From JBFXCK01 sp050182275 (lineage in GTDB: Bacteria > Pseudomonadota > Alphaproteobacteria > SHNJ01), in NCBI GenBank assembly GCA_050182275.1, contig JBFXCK010000009.1, positions 1-62,870 on the forward strand: a DNA stretch of 62,870 nt, read 5' to 3'. Every line of letters starts with the position of its first letter. Within the stretch, counting starts at the first letter, position 1. Of the stretch, positions 14,724-28,320 are shown one piece after another. The notes beneath the pieces were generated by a model. The model was not told where the DNA came from and made no database searches. It saw nothing but the letters and a program-made list of their open reading frames with translations. Position numbers and translations under genes: made by a program.

Positions 14724-14814
14724 CACCCTTCCTTTTGCGGGAGGCGAGTGCCATCGCCGTTTACCGTAAAGGGCGTAAGAACAAACATATGACAACAAAC
14801 ATATAAGGTGTGTT

Positions 14815-15246
14815 ATGGCAAAAAAGATCGACGGCTATATCAAGCTGGAAATTCCGGCTGGTAAAGCAAACCCTTCGCCCCCCGTTGGGCCTGCCTTGGG
14901 TCAAAAAGGCGTCAACATCATGGAATTCTGCAAGGCGTTCAACGCCGCCACGGCCAAAGATGAGCCTGGCGCGCCAACGCCCGTGATTATCACGGTTTAT
15001 TCCGACCGTTCCTTCACCTTCGTCAAAAAATTGCCGCCGGTGTCTTATTACATCAAGAAGGAAATCAATCTTGAAAAAGGGTCGGGCACGACTGGCCGCG
15101 GCTTTGTCGGCAAAATCAAAAAGTCGCAAATCAAAAATATCGCAACCAAAAAACTGCCCGATTTGAATTGCGGCTCGATCGAATCGGCCATGGCGCAGGT
15201 CGAAGGCTCGGCCAAATCCATGGGCTTAGAAGTGGTGGAGGGCTAA
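14815..15246 (+). CDS. rplK: Ribosomal protein L11
   Basis: A 143-residue L11 of the GTPase-associated centre. The N-terminal domain carries IPAGKANPSPPVGPALGQKG and the C-terminal domain binds helix 43/44 of 23S rRNA. ATG has AAGGTG five bases upstream. A possible five-codon leader ORF (MTTNI, 14789-14806) ends just before that ribosome site. First gene of rplKAJL; the L1 start follows the L11 stop with no gap. Confidence 0.98.
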   Translation: MAKKIDGYIKLEIPAGKANPSPPVGPALGQKGVNIMEFCKAFNAATAKDEPGAPTPVIITVYSDRSFTFVKKLPPVSYYIKKEINLEKGSGTTGRGFVGKIKKSQIKNIATKKLPDLNCGSIESAMAQVEGSAKSMGLEVVEG

Positions 15247-15933
15247 ATGGGAAAAAGATTACGTAAAGCCTATGAAGGCATCGACCGCAACAAATCTTAT
15301 GCTTTGGCCGAGGCGGTTAAAACCATCAAAGCCAACGCCAAGGCGAAATTCGATGAAACAATCGAAATTTGCTTGAACTGCGATATCGATCCAACTCAAT
15401 CCGATCAAAATTTGCGCGGTATGGTCTCCTTGCCGCATGGCACCGGTAAATCTTACCGCGTTGCCGTGTTCGCCCGCGGGCCCAAAGCCGAAGAAGCCAA
15501 AAAAGCCGGCGCCGATTTGGTTGGCGCCGATGATTTGGCGGCCGATATTGAAAAGGGTCAAATCAATTTTGACCGTGTCGTCGCCACCCCCGATATGATG
15601 GGCGTGGTGGGCAAGCTTGGTAAAGTATTAGGCCCGCGCGGGCTTATGCCGAATCCCAAGCTTGGCACGGTAACCATGAATGTGGGCGAGGCGGTCAAAG
15701 CCGCCAAATCCGGCCAAATTGAATTCCGCGTTGAAAAAGCCGGAATCATCCAGGCCGGCGTTGGCAAGGCCTCGTTCAGTGAAGATCAATTGCAAGCCAA
15801 CTTAAAGGCCTTTGTCGATGCGGTATTGAAAGCAAAACCGAGCGGCGTGAAAGGCGGCTTGATTAAAAAAGCAAGTTTAAGCTCCACCATGGGGCCGGGC
15901 TTGCGGCTTGATATCGGCAGCTTGTCTGCCTAA
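15247..15933 (+). CDS. rplA: Ribosomal protein L1
   Basis: A 228-residue L1, the stalk protein that moves E-site tRNA and classically represses the L11 operon. Typical motifs are LRGMVSLPHGTGKSYRVAVF and GKVLGPRGLMPNPKLGTV. The ATG abuts the rplK stop, which implies translational coupling. Confidence 0.98.
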   Translation: MGKRLRKAYEGIDRNKSYALAEAVKTIKANAKAKFDETIEICLNCDIDPTQSDQNLRGMVSLPHGTGKSYRVAVFARGPKAEEAKKAGADLVGADDLAADIEKGQINFDRVVATPDMMGVVGKLGKVLGPRGLMPNPKLGTVTMNVGEAVKAAKSGQIEFRVEKAGIIQAGVGKASFSEDQLQANLKAFVDAVLKAKPSGVKGGLIKKASLSSTMGPGLRLDIGSLSA

Positions 15934-16142
15934 CAGATTTAGCGGAAATTTATTTCCGCTAAACCCTGTCCGAGATTGCGGGTGGTTGAAAAACCCTAAA
16001 GACCGTAAGGTCGCCAGCAGGAGACAGAGTGATGGATTTTTTCCTCCAACACTTCTTCGGCGCAGGGAATGGTGCAATTGGGCATCTGCCCAGTTGCGTG
16101 TGCAACGAAATGGGCAACCATTTCTAAACGAAGGAGTGACAC
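15934..16142 (+). other. L10 leader between rplA and rplJ
   Basis: A 209-base untranslated stretch. An 11-base-pair hairpin, TTTAGCGGAAA/TTTCCGCTAAA (15938-15963, loop TTTA), comes first. A GC-rich middle and a pairing-prone GGGCATCTGCCC stretch (about 16079-16090) follow. In bacteria this interval is where the L10(L7/L12)4 complex represses its own translation; the exact L10 site was not identified here. No T-tract terminator was seen. Confidence 0.55.
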
Positions 16143-16655
16143 TTGGACCGTTCGCAAAAAGCCGCCGTTGTTAAAGACGTTGCGGCAAAAGCCAACCAAG
16201 TGCAGATCATGCTTTTGATCCAGCAAACCGGCCTAAACGCCGGCGCCACCGCAACGTTGCGTAAAACCACGCGCGATGCCGGCGTCGATGTTCAGGTGGT
16301 TAAGAACACGCTGGCCCGCATGGCTTTGAAAGGTACTCAATATGAATACCTGACCGAGTTGTGCGAAGGCCCGACCGCCTTTGCCACCGCCAACGATCCC
16401 GTGGCGATCGCTAAAGTGCTGGTCGATTTTGCCAACACCAATGATAAATTGAAAATCATCGGCGGCGGCATGGGCGAGCGTAAGCTGGATGTTGCAAGCA
16501 TTCAAGCACTTGCCAAACTGCCTTCGCTGAACGAACTTCGCGCTAAGATCTTGGGTCTCTTACAAGCTCCGGCAACCAAAATTGCTGGCGTATTGCAGGC
16601 GCCCGCCGGTCAATTGGCGCGCGTTATTTCGGCTTACGGCAATAAAGCCTCTTAA
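16143..16655 (+). CDS. rplJ: Ribosomal protein L10, TTG start
   Basis: A 170-residue L10 (stalk base, carries L7/L12 dimers). It starts with TTG at 16143, eight bases after GGAG; the N-terminus MDRSQKAAVVKDV matches the usual alphaproteobacterial M/V-DR start, and no upstream ATG fits. VVKNTLARMALKGT is the 23S-binding segment, and the C-terminal helix LPSLNELRAKILGLLQAPAT carries L7/L12. Confidence 0.96.
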   Translation: MDRSQKAAVVKDVAAKANQVQIMLLIQQTGLNAGATATLRKTTRDAGVDVQVVKNTLARMALKGTQYEYLTELCEGPTAFATANDPVAIAKVLVDFANTNDKLKIIGGGMGERKLDVASIQALAKLPSLNELRAKILGLLQAPATKIAGVLQAPAGQLARVISAYGNKAS

Positions 16656-16682
16656 TTTTTTTAACCGATTGGAGATAGTGAA

Positions 16683-17063
16683 ATGACTGACTTAAACAAA
16701 TTAGTAGATGATTTATCGAAACTGAGCGTACTTGAAGCCGCTGAACTCGCCAAATTGTTGGAAGACAAATGGGGCGTTTCGGCCGCAGCTCCGGTCGCCA
16801 TGATGGCGGCAGGCGGCGGTGGCGCGGCAGGCGCTGCTCCGGCTGCTGAAAAGACCGAATTCACTTTATTCTTGGCCGATTCCGGCGCCAAGAAAATCGA
16901 AGTGATCAAGGAAGTGCGCACCATCACTGGTCTCGGCTTGAAAGAAGCCAAGGATTTGGTTGAAGGCGCGCCCAAGGTCGTCAAGGAAGGCCTATCCAAG
17001 GAAGACGCCGAAAAAGGCAAGAAAGCCCTGGAAGCCGCCGGCGCTAAGGTTGAACTTAAGTAG
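16683..17063 (+). CDS. rplL: Ribosomal protein L7/L12
   Basis: A 126-residue stalk protein that recruits translational GTPases. It has an N-terminal dimer helix, an Ala/Gly hinge (VAMMAAGGGGAAGAAPAAEK) and a C-terminal domain with GLGLKEAKDLVEGAPK. Ribosome site GGAG lies before the ATG. The transcript ends at a strong terminator, so rpoBC is transcribed separately. Confidence 0.98.
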   Translation: MTDLNKLVDDLSKLSVLEAAELAKLLEDKWGVSAAAPVAMMAAGGGGAAGAAPAAEKTEFTLFLADSGAKKIEVIKEVRTITGLGLKEAKDLVEGAPKVVKEGLSKEDAEKGKKALEAAGAKVELK

Positions 17064-17082
17064 TTCTGTTTATTGCTAAACG

Positions 17083-17113
17083 AAAAGGCGCCCCGCAAAA
17101 GGGCGCCTTTTTT
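17083..17113. terminator. Bidirectional intrinsic terminator after rplL and the MFS gene
   Basis: AAAAGGCGCCC (17083-17093) pairs with GGGCGCCTTTT around the loop CGCAAAA and is followed by TTTTTT on the plus strand. On the minus strand the AAAA becomes a TTTT tract, so it can also end the convergent transporter transcript. Confidence 0.85.
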
Positions 17114-17119
17114 GTTGGC

Positions 17120-18349
17120 CTACAGCTTCTCCACATACTCCAAATCTTGGTGGAAAGTTTCCGGCAGTTTTGAGAGCGCCCATAGCGCGAGCGCGATAAC
17201 CAGGGCGCTTACTATCAACGCGCTTTCCAAAACGCTGGAATGGAGTTTAATAAACTGGAATAGCAGCGTAACCGGAATAATGGTGGCGCGCACGAAATTG
17301 GGAATCGAGGTCGCCAGGGTCGAGCGGATATTGGTGCCGAAATTCTCCGCGCCCATTTGCGCGAAAATCGTCCAATAGCCGCAGGCCAGGCCCATCAGCA
17401 CATAGCAGCCGTAAAAAACAACGGTCGAGGCCGATCCGATAAAGGCGTAGACCATAATGGCCAAGGCAAAGGCGATGATAAAAGTTCTTGCTACTTTTTT
17501 CCGGCTTTGCAGATGCTGCGAATAAAGCCCGCTCAATAAATCGCCGCAAGCAATCGCGGCCGAGGCGCAAATATAGGCAATCGCCGCCGACGGCGGCGCG
17601 GCCAAGCCCATCGCCGTGCCCAATTCCGGCGCGAAAGTAATGAACAGCCCAACGCACACCCATACCGGCGCGCCGACCAAAATCAGTAAGAATAACCGCT
17701 TTAAAATATGCGGCTTGGCAAGCGCTCTTAAAAACGCGCCTTTGACCACGGTTGGATCCATTTTTTGAAACATGCTCGATTCGATTAAGCCGATGCGTAA
17801 AGCCAGTAAAGCCAAACCCATCACCCCGCCCAGCAAAAAGGCGTGATTCCATTGCATGTAATGCCCCACAAAGCCCGAGGCAACGCCGCCCAGCACGCCG
17901 AAGGAGGCGATCAAGGTTGTGCCATAGCCCCTATATTGCCGCGGCAATAATTCCGAGGCCAAGGTGATCCCGGCGCCCAATTCACCCGCCAAGCCAATAC
18001 CGGCGATAAAGCGCCAGGCCGCATATTCTTCAACACTGGTGACATAGGCATTGGCGATATTGGCGATGGAATATAAAAAGATCGACCCCAGCAGCACGGA
18101 AAGCCGCCCCTTTTTATCACCCAAAATACCCCACAAAATCCCGCCCAATAACAGCCCGGCATTTTGCCAATTCAGCAAAAACACCCCGGCATTCAATAAT
18201 TCATCGCCTTGTAATCCCAGGCTTTTCAAGCTGTTGGTGCGCACCGCGCTAAACAGGCCTAAATCGAACACATCAACGAAATAGCCAAGGGCGGCCACGA
18301 TAATGGTGAAGCCCACTTTACGGTCGGCGAATAAGGTTTTGAAAAACAT
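17120..18349 (-). CDS. MFS transporter of the metabolite/H+ symporter type
   Basis: A 409-residue, 12-helix major facilitator. The motif A loop GDKKGRLSVLLGS lies between TM2 and TM3, and RFIAGIGLAGELGAGITLAS matches the TM4/motif of the sugar/metabolite:H+ symporters. The TM1 start (GYFVDVFDLGLFSAV) has the Asp typical of that group. The substrate (often dicarboxylates, sialic acid or aromatic acids in this group) cannot be assigned. It sits on the opposite strand between rplL and rpoB, an unusual place. Confidence 0.85.
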   Translation of the reverse strand: MFFKTLFADRKVGFTIIVAALGYFVDVFDLGLFSAVRTNSLKSLGLQGDELLNAGVFLLNWQNAGLLLGGILWGILGDKKGRLSVLLGSIFLYSIANIANAYVTSVEEYAAWRFIAGIGLAGELGAGITLASELLPRQYRGYGTTLIASFGVLGGVASGFVGHYMQWNHAFLLGGVMGLALLALRIGLIESSMFQKMDPTVVKGAFLRALAKPHILKRLFLLILVGAPVWVCVGLFITFAPELGTAMGLAAPPSAAIAYICASAAIACGDLLSGLYSQHLQSRKKVARTFIIAFALAIMVYAFIGSASTVVFYGCYVLMGLACGYWTIFAQMGAENFGTNIRSTLATSIPNFVRATIIPVTLLFQFIKLHSSVLESALIVSALVIALALWALSKLPETFHQDLEYVEKL

Positions 18350-18663
18350 TGAAAATGGGCCTTTCTTGATAGGATATACCCCTTATACTGTCAGGGAAAA
18401 GGAACGGGAAGGGGGCTTTTGATAGGGGAGCTTGGAAATCCGCCCAAGGCTGCCTATATACTCTTTATCAATAATTCCCCAATCAAAGCGCTTGCCAGGG
18501 GGGCGATATTCCCCTATAAAGCCCTCAGGTTTAAGGGAAACCTTAAAAATAAATTTTGAAAAGACTCAAAACGGATGCCTCTATCGGTTGAATAGGTGAG
18601 GTTTCCGTCGGGTTCTTTTTTGCTTTTTGTTTGTGATTAACAATTTGTGGAAGGTCAAGAATC
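18350..18663 (+). other. Intergenic region and leader upstream of rpoB
   Basis: 314 bases without a gene. It holds the promoter at 18432-18460 and a predicted leader of about 195 bases. Within the leader are the hairpins AGGTTT/AAACCT (18527-18543) and ACGGA-N-CCTC/GAGG-TT-TCCGT (18571-18608). The second is followed by TTCTTTTTTGCTTTTTG and could act as an attenuator. Confidence 0.5.
18432..18460 (+). promoter_or_regulatory. Putative promoter of rpoBC
   Basis: TTGGAA (18432-18437), a 17-base spacer and TATATA (18455-18460). It makes rpoBC independent of the rplKAJL transcript, which ends at the terminator before the MFS gene. Confidence 0.55.
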
Positions 18664-22857
<4,194 letters not shown>

Positions 22858-22879
22858 TTAAGACAAGCGGAGAAATAGT

Positions 22880-25800
22880 ATGAATCAGCAATTGATTAAT
22901 TTGTTCGGTCAAGTCAGCGGTCCGCAAAGCTTCGACCAAATCCGCATTTCGATCGCCTCGCCCGAGCAAATCCGCTCCTGGTCGTTCGGCGAAATCAAAA
23001 AGCCGGAAACCATCAACTACCGCACCTTTAAGCCGGAGCGGGATGGCTTATTCTGCGCCCGCATCTTCGGCCCAATCAAGGATTATGAATGCTTATGCGG
23101 CAAATATAAGCGCATGAAATACCGCGGCATCGTTTGCGAAAAATGCGGTGTCGAAGTAACGCTGGCCAAAGTACGCCGCGACCGCATGGGCCATATCGAA
23201 TTGGCCTCGCCGGTTGCGCATATTTGGTTCATGAAATCGGTGCCCAGCCGTATTGCTTTAATGCTGGACATGACGGTGCGTGAATTAGAGAAGGTTTTGT
23301 ACTTCGAAAGCTATGTCGTCACCGAACCCGGCCTAACGCCGTTGAAAAAGACGCAACTGTTAACGGAAGAAGAATATTATAAAGCCCAAGACGATTACGG
23401 CGAAAATTTCACCGCCCAAATCGGCGCCGAGGCGATCCGCACTTTCTTGCAAGCCATCGATTTAAAGGCCGAACAAGAACGCATGCGCGAGGAATTGAAG
23501 GAAACCACTTCCGAAATGAAGCGCAAGAAATTGGTCAAGCGCTTGAAATTGGTTGATGCGTTTATTCACTCCGGCGCCAAGCCCGATTGGATGGTTTTGG
23601 AAGTTATTCCCGTCATCCCGCCCGAATTGCGCCCCTTGGTGCCGCTGGATGGCGGCCGCTTTGCGACATCGGATTTAAACGATCTGTACCGCCGCGTCAT
23701 CAACCGTAACAACCGGTTGCAGCGCCTGATCGAATTGCGCGCCCCCGATATCATCATCCGCAACGAAAAGCGGATGCTGCAGGAATCGGTCGATGCGTTG
23801 TTCGACAATGGCCGCCGTGGCCGCGCCATTCAAGGCGCCAATAAGCGCCCCTTAAAATCGCTCTCCGACATGCTGAAGGGCAAACAAGGCCGCTTCCGTC
23901 AAAACTTGCTGGGTAAGCGCGTCGATTATTCGGGCCGTTCGGTTATCGTTGTCGGTCCGGAATTGAAACTGCACCAATGCGGTTTGCCGAAGAAAATGGC
24001 GCTTGAATTATTCAAGCCCTTTATCTATGCCAAGCTCGAACTCTACGGCATGGCGACCACCATTAAAGCCGCTAAGCGCATGGTGGAAAAAGAACGTCCC
24101 GAAGTTTGGGATATTTTAGAAGAAGTCATCAAAGAACATCCGGTATTGTTAAACCGCGCGCCGACTCTCCACCGTTTGGGGATTCAGGCGTTTGAACCGG
24201 TGCTGATCGAAGGCAAGGCGATTCAATTGCATCCCTTGGTTTGTACCGCTTTCAACGCCGACTTCGACGGCGACCAAATGGCCGTTCACGTGCCTTTATC
24301 GTTAGAGGCGCAGTTGGAAGCCCGCGTGTTGATGATGTCCACCAACAACATCCTAAGCCCGGCGCATGGTAAACCCATTATCGTGCCGACGCAGGATATC
24401 GTGTTGGGCATCTATTACCTGACCCTGATGAAGGAAGGCGATACCAAGGAAATCCGCGCTTTTGCCGATATCGGCGAAATCGAGCATGCGTTAAATCGGG
24501 GGCAAATCACCTTGCATTCGAAAATCCGCACGCGCTTTCACACGGTTGACGCCGAAGGCAATAAGATCGTCGAAAAGGTGGAAACCACGGCCGGCCGCAT
24601 GTTGATCGCCAATTTGCTGCCGCGCGATGTGAATGTGCCTTTCTCGATTATCAACCGTTTGTTGACCAAGAAAGAAATCACCAATGTGATCGATAACGTC
24701 TATCGTCACTGCGGGCAAAAGAATGCCGTGATTTTTGCCGACCGTTTAATGTCGCTCGGCTTTAAGCACGCTTTCGCCTCGGGAATTTCTTTCGGCAAGG
24801 ACGATCTGATCATCCCGCAAGCCAAGCAAAAACTGGTGGCTGAGGCGGAAACCCGCGTCAAAGAGTACGAACAGCAATATCTAGATGGTCTGATCACCCA
24901 GCGCGAAAAGTACAACAAGGTGGTCGATTTATGGGCGCATTGCACCGATCAAGTGGCCGAAGCCATGATGAAGGAAATCCAGCGGCCCATGGCTGATGGC
25001 AATGTCAACGCCGTCTATATGATGGCCCATTCCGGCGCCCGGGGTTCAGCTGCGCAGATCAAGCAGCTGGCCGGGATGCGCGGTTTGATGGCGAAACCGT
25101 CGGGCGAAATTATCGAAACGCCGATTATTTCGAACTTCAAAGAAGGCCTGACCGTGCTGGAATATTTCAATTCCACCCACGGCGCCCGCAAGGGTTTAGC
25201 CGATACCGCCTTGAAAACCGCGAACTCGGGTTACTTAACCCGCCGCTTGGTTGACGTGGCGCAAGATTGCATCATCACTCAAACCGATTGCGGCACGGAT
25301 AAGGGTTTAACCTTGCGCGCCGTTGTTGAGGGCGGTGACGTGATCGAAACCTTGGCCGAACGCATTTTAGGCAGATCTGCCGCCGCCGATATCATCAATC
25401 CGAAAACCAAGGAATTGATTATCAAGGCCGGCCAAATGATCCAAGAACCGGAAGTCGAAGCCATTGAAAAAGCCGCAATCGATTCAATCAAAATCCGCTC
25501 GGTGTTGACTTGCGAAGCTAAGGTCGGCACTTGCGGCGCTTGCTATGGCCGCGATTTGGCCCGCGGCACGCCCGTAAATATGGGCGAAGCCGTTGGCGTT
25601 ATTGCCGCGCAATCGATCGGGGAACCCGGTACGCAGCTTACCATGCGGACCTTCCACATCGGGGGCGCTGCGCAGCGCGGGGCTGAACAATCGGCCGTTG
25701 AATCTTCGCTTGAAGCCAAAGTTAAGATCAATAATAAGAATGTGGTCACCAACAGCGATGGCGTTACCGTCGTCATGGGCCGCAATCTTGAAATCCAATT

Positions 25801-27073
25801 GATCGACGATGAAGGCCGCGAGCGCGCGCGTCACCGCGTGCCTTACGGCGGTAAATTGCTGGTCAAGGAGGGCGATAAAGTCACCAAAGGCCAGAAAATG
25901 GCGGAATGGGATCCGCACATGGTGCCGATCATCACCGAACGCGATGGGACTTTGCATTATGTCGACTTAGTCGAAGGTATTTCGGTTCGCGAAGTCATGG
26001 ACGAAGCCACCGGCATTTCCAGCAAGGTCGTGATCGATTGGCGTCAAACGCCCAAGGGCCAGGATTTGCGCCCAATGTTGGTGTTGCGCGACAAAAAAGG
26101 CAAAGTCCTTACCTTCGCCAATGGTATGGAAGCGCGCTACTTCTTGCCGGTTGACGGTGTTTTGAGCGTCGAAAACGGCGCTGAAGTTCATGCCGGCGAT
26201 GTGCTGGCGCGTCTTCCCCGTGAAACCAGCAAAACGCGCGACATCACCGGCGGTTTGCCGCGTGTCGCCGAACTGTTCGAAGCCCGCAAGCCGAAAGATT
26301 TCGCCATCATCAGTGACATCGCCGGCCGCGTCACCTTCGGCAAAGATCAAAAAACCAAGCGCCGCCTTATCCTGGAACCCATGGATGAAGGCAAAACCGC
26401 CGTTGAATATGTCATCCCGAAAGGCCGCCACATCAGCGTGCAAGAGGGCGACATCGTTCAACCCGGCGATTTATTGGTCGATGGCAACCCCGTGCCGCAC
26501 GATATCTTGCGCGTGCAGGGTGTCGAAGCCTTGGCCGATTATCTGATCCAGGAAGTCCAGCAGGTTTACCGTTTGCAGGGCGTTAAGATCAACGATAAGC
26601 ATATCGAGGTGATCGTGCGCCAAATGCTGCAAAAGGTTGAAGTCGTCGATGCCGGCGAAACCACCTATTTGGTGGGCGAGCAGGCCGAGCGCCTTGATTT
26701 CGAAGAGGAAAATGCCAAGGCGGCGGCCGAAAATTTACGCCCCGCCAAGGCGATTCCTGTGCTGATGGGCATCACCAAAGCTTCTTTGCAAACCCGCTCC
26801 TTCATCTCGGCCGCATCGTTCCAAGAAACGACCCGCGTGCTGACCGAAGCTGCAGTGTCGGGCAAGGTTGATAATTTGGAAGGCTTGAAAGAAAACGTCA
26901 TCGTCGGCCGCTTGATTCCGGCCGGTACCGGCGCCGTTGTCAACAAGCTGAAGGTCGAAGCCGTTCGCCGCGACAAACAATTGGCCCCAACCGATCAACC
27001 GGCCTTGCCGCCAGCGCCGACCGAAACCGCGAACGAAGAAAAGCCCAAGCGCAAACGCGCCAGCGCGGCTTAA
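22880..27073 (+). CDS. rpoC: DNA-directed RNA polymerase subunit beta'
   Basis: 1397 residues. The N-terminal zinc ribbon is CLCGKYKRMKYRGIVCEKCG, the catalytic Mg-binding loop is FNADFDGDQMAVHVPL, and the second zinc site is CEAKVGTCGACYGRDLARG. The trigger-loop region (GEAVGVIAAQSIGEPGTQLT, MRTFHIGGAA) is intact. The C-terminus adds a low-complexity tail (PALPPAPTETANEEKPKRKR). GGAGAAATAGT precedes the ATG. Confidence 0.98.
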   Translation: MNQQLINLFGQVSGPQSFDQIRISIASPEQIRSWSFGEIKKPETINYRTFKPERDGLFCARIFGPIKDYECLCGKYKRMKYRGIVCEKCGVEVTLAKVRRDRMGHIELASPVAHIWFMKSVPSRIALMLDMTVRELEKVLYFESYVVTEPGLTPLKKTQLLTEEEYYKAQDDYGENFTAQIGAEAIRTFLQAIDLKAEQERMREELKETTSEMKRKKLVKRLKLVDAFIHSGAKPDWMVLEVIPVIPPELRPLVPLDGGRFATSDLNDLYRRVINRNNRLQRLIELRAPDIIIRNEKRMLQESVDALFDNGRRGRAIQGANKRPLKSLSDMLKGKQGRFRQNLLGKRVDYSGRSVIVVGPELKLHQCGLPKKMALELFKPFIYAKLELYGMATTIKAAKRMVEKERPEVWDILEEVIKEHPVLLNRAPTLHRLGIQAFEPVLIEGKAIQLHPLVCTAFNADFDGDQMAVHVPLSLEAQLEARVLMMSTNNILSPAHGKPIIVPTQDIVLGIYYLTLMKEGDTKEIRAFADIGEIEHALNRGQITLHSKIRTRFHTVDAEGNKIVEKVETTAGRMLIANLLPRDVNVPFSIINRLLTKKEITNVIDNVYRHCGQKNAVIFADRLMSLGFKHAFASGISFGKDDLIIPQAKQKLVAEAETRVKEYEQQYLDGLITQREKYNKVVDLWAHCTDQVAEAMMKEIQRPMADGNVNAVYMMAHSGARGSAAQIKQLAGMRGLMAKPSGEIIETPIISNFKEGLTVLEYFNSTHGARKGLADTALKTANSGYLTRRLVDVAQDCIITQTDCGTDKGLTLRAVVEGGDVIETLAERILGRSAAADIINPKTKELIIKAGQMIQEPEVEAIEKAAIDSIKIRSVLTCEAKVGTCGACYGRDLARGTPVNMGEAVGVIAAQSIGEPGTQLTMRTFHIGGAAQRGAEQSAVESSLEAKVKINNKNVVTNSDGVTVVMGRNLEIQLIDDEGRERARHRVPYGGKLLVKEGDKVTKGQKMAEWDPHMVPIITERDGTLHYVDLVEGISVREVMDEATGISSKVVIDWRQTPKGQDLRPMLVLRDKKGKVLTFANGMEARYFLPVDGVLSVENGAEVHAGDVLARLPRETSKTRDITGGLPRVAELFEARKPKDFAIISDIAGRVTFGKDQKTKRRLILEPMDEGKTAVEYVIPKGRHISVQEGDIVQPGDLLVDGNPVPHDILRVQGVEALADYLIQEVQQVYRLQGVKINDKHIEVIVRQMLQKVEVVDAGETTYLVGEQAERLDFEEENAKAAAENLRPAKAIPVLMGITKASLQTRSFISAASFQETTRVLTEAAVSGKVDNLEGLKENVIVGRLIPAGTGAVVNKLKVEAVRRDKQLAPTDQPALPPAPTETANEEKPKRKRASAA

Positions 27074-27093
27074 CTTTTAGCCGATCCGTAACA

Positions 27094-27121
27094 AACCCCG
27101 GCCCAAAAGGCCGGGGTTTTT
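27094..27121 (+). terminator. Intrinsic terminator after rpoC
   Basis: AACCCCGGCC (27094-27103), loop CAAAA, GGCCGGGGTT, then TTTTT. It separates the rpoBC transcript from the accessory genes that follow. Confidence 0.9.
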
Positions 27122-27174
27122 GCTGTTGCCCTAAAAAATACATCCTGGTATAAAAAGGCCAAAGGAAACGACAT

Positions 27175-28272
27175 ATGCCATTAAATATTTATCCCGAATT
27201 CAAAGGTTCTTTTCAGCGCAGCTTCGCCCGCCGCGCGCAACAGGCGCCGGGGCAAACCGGTTATCTAGAACAAGCGCCCGATGGCAGCGTTAAATCTTTC
27301 CGTGCCCGTCTGATCGAACGCGATAAAGCGGACGCCGCCGCGATTTTCGATCAGGGAATTGATTACCAAAAATTAACGGCGGCGCTTGGCCTTGAAGCCC
27401 CCGAGGTCATAGACTTTCCCACCGGCACATCGCGGGAAACAATTTTAAGCATGGCGACTTTAGCCAATGAGACGGTCCAATCCGGCGGGGAAGCGCATTT
27501 GCGCAGCGATTGGCGCGATCTATGCGTGCAAAGTAACTTTGAAGGCTGTACGCAGGCCGGCGAAGGCAAGAACGAAGCGGTGCTGATTTTCGGCGGCAGT
27601 TGTTCGGGCAAAAAAGATTTGATGCAACAAGCAGAAGATCATCCTGAAACATACCGTTCAGGGGGTTTTCCGGATTTCGTTTTCATCGGCTCCACAAAAC
27701 GCGAGGACAATGTGCCGGAATTCCATTCCGAGGAATTTTCCGACAGTGCCCTGCCTGCCGCCGCCACCTTAACCCGCGCTGAAAACAGCTCGATTGAAAC
27801 CGCGGCCTGGCATCATGCGCTGGATCATCATTATAACGTTATGTTCGCCTCCTATACCGGGGCGAATAAAGGCTGGATGGAAACTTTTATTCTAGAGGCC
27901 CATAAGTCGGGCGCCAAAGTTACGGTTTTAATGTTGTTATGCCCGCCCGCGATTGCATTGCACCGCGCCTTGCAACGCTATACGAATACCGATTTATATG
28001 TTCCCGCCCGTCATGTGCTGAGTTCGATTAAAGGCGCCGCCGAAAACATTCCGCGTTTGGTGGCGTTGCAACGGGAAGGAATATGCCAGGTGCAAGTGGT
28101 CGATAGCAGGGATAAGCTTTTGGCAATGGAACCCTCTTCAAGCGCCACTCATGAGTGGGCGAAAGAGATCGTTCAAGAAAGCCAAAGATTGCTCAGAATA
28201 TTAGATAAGGGCGGCGCTTCTTCGATGGGCATTGACCTTAGATTCCACCCCGGCCATGAGCTAGGCCGTTAA
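27175..28272 (+). CDS. Zeta-toxin-like P-loop protein
   Basis: 365 residues. After about 130 residues of unknown N-terminal domain, a P-loop AVLIFGGSCSGKKDLM (135-150) begins a kinase fold. FPDFVFIGSTKREDNVPEF follows where zeta toxins have VxIDxDxxK...PEY. SSIETAAWHHALDHHYNVMF (205-224) corresponds to the ESS-A..L..A...G.NVI segment, and KSGAKVTVLMLLCPPAIALHRAL with VPARHVLSSIKGAAENIPRL matches the zeta C-terminal half. Zeta enzymes phosphorylate UDP-GlcNAc and block wall synthesis. Here the residue after the Walker Lys is Lys, not Ser/Thr, and the catalytic Asp is not obvious, so activity is uncertain. No epsilon-type antitoxin is adjacent. Confidence 0.6.
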   Translation: MPLNIYPEFKGSFQRSFARRAQQAPGQTGYLEQAPDGSVKSFRARLIERDKADAAAIFDQGIDYQKLTAALGLEAPEVIDFPTGTSRETILSMATLANETVQSGGEAHLRSDWRDLCVQSNFEGCTQAGEGKNEAVLIFGGSCSGKKDLMQQAEDHPETYRSGGFPDFVFIGSTKREDNVPEFHSEEFSDSALPAAATLTRAENSSIETAAWHHALDHHYNVMFASYTGANKGWMETFILEAHKSGAKVTVLMLLCPPAIALHRALQRYTNTDLYVPARHVLSSIKGAAENIPRLVALQREGICQVQVVDSRDKLLAMEPSSSATHEWAKEIVQESQRLLRILDKGGASSMGIDLRFHPGHELGR

Positions 28273-28320
28273 CTTGATTTTCGGCCTCTCTTGAGATAGA
28301 ATAAAATTAATAACTGAAAA

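Noticed and set aside
14789..14806. Five-codon leader ORF (MTTNI) before rplK as a leader peptide
   Set aside because: No ribosome site, no regulatory codon run, and the direct repeat ACAAACATAT explains the sequence as well; noted only under rplK.
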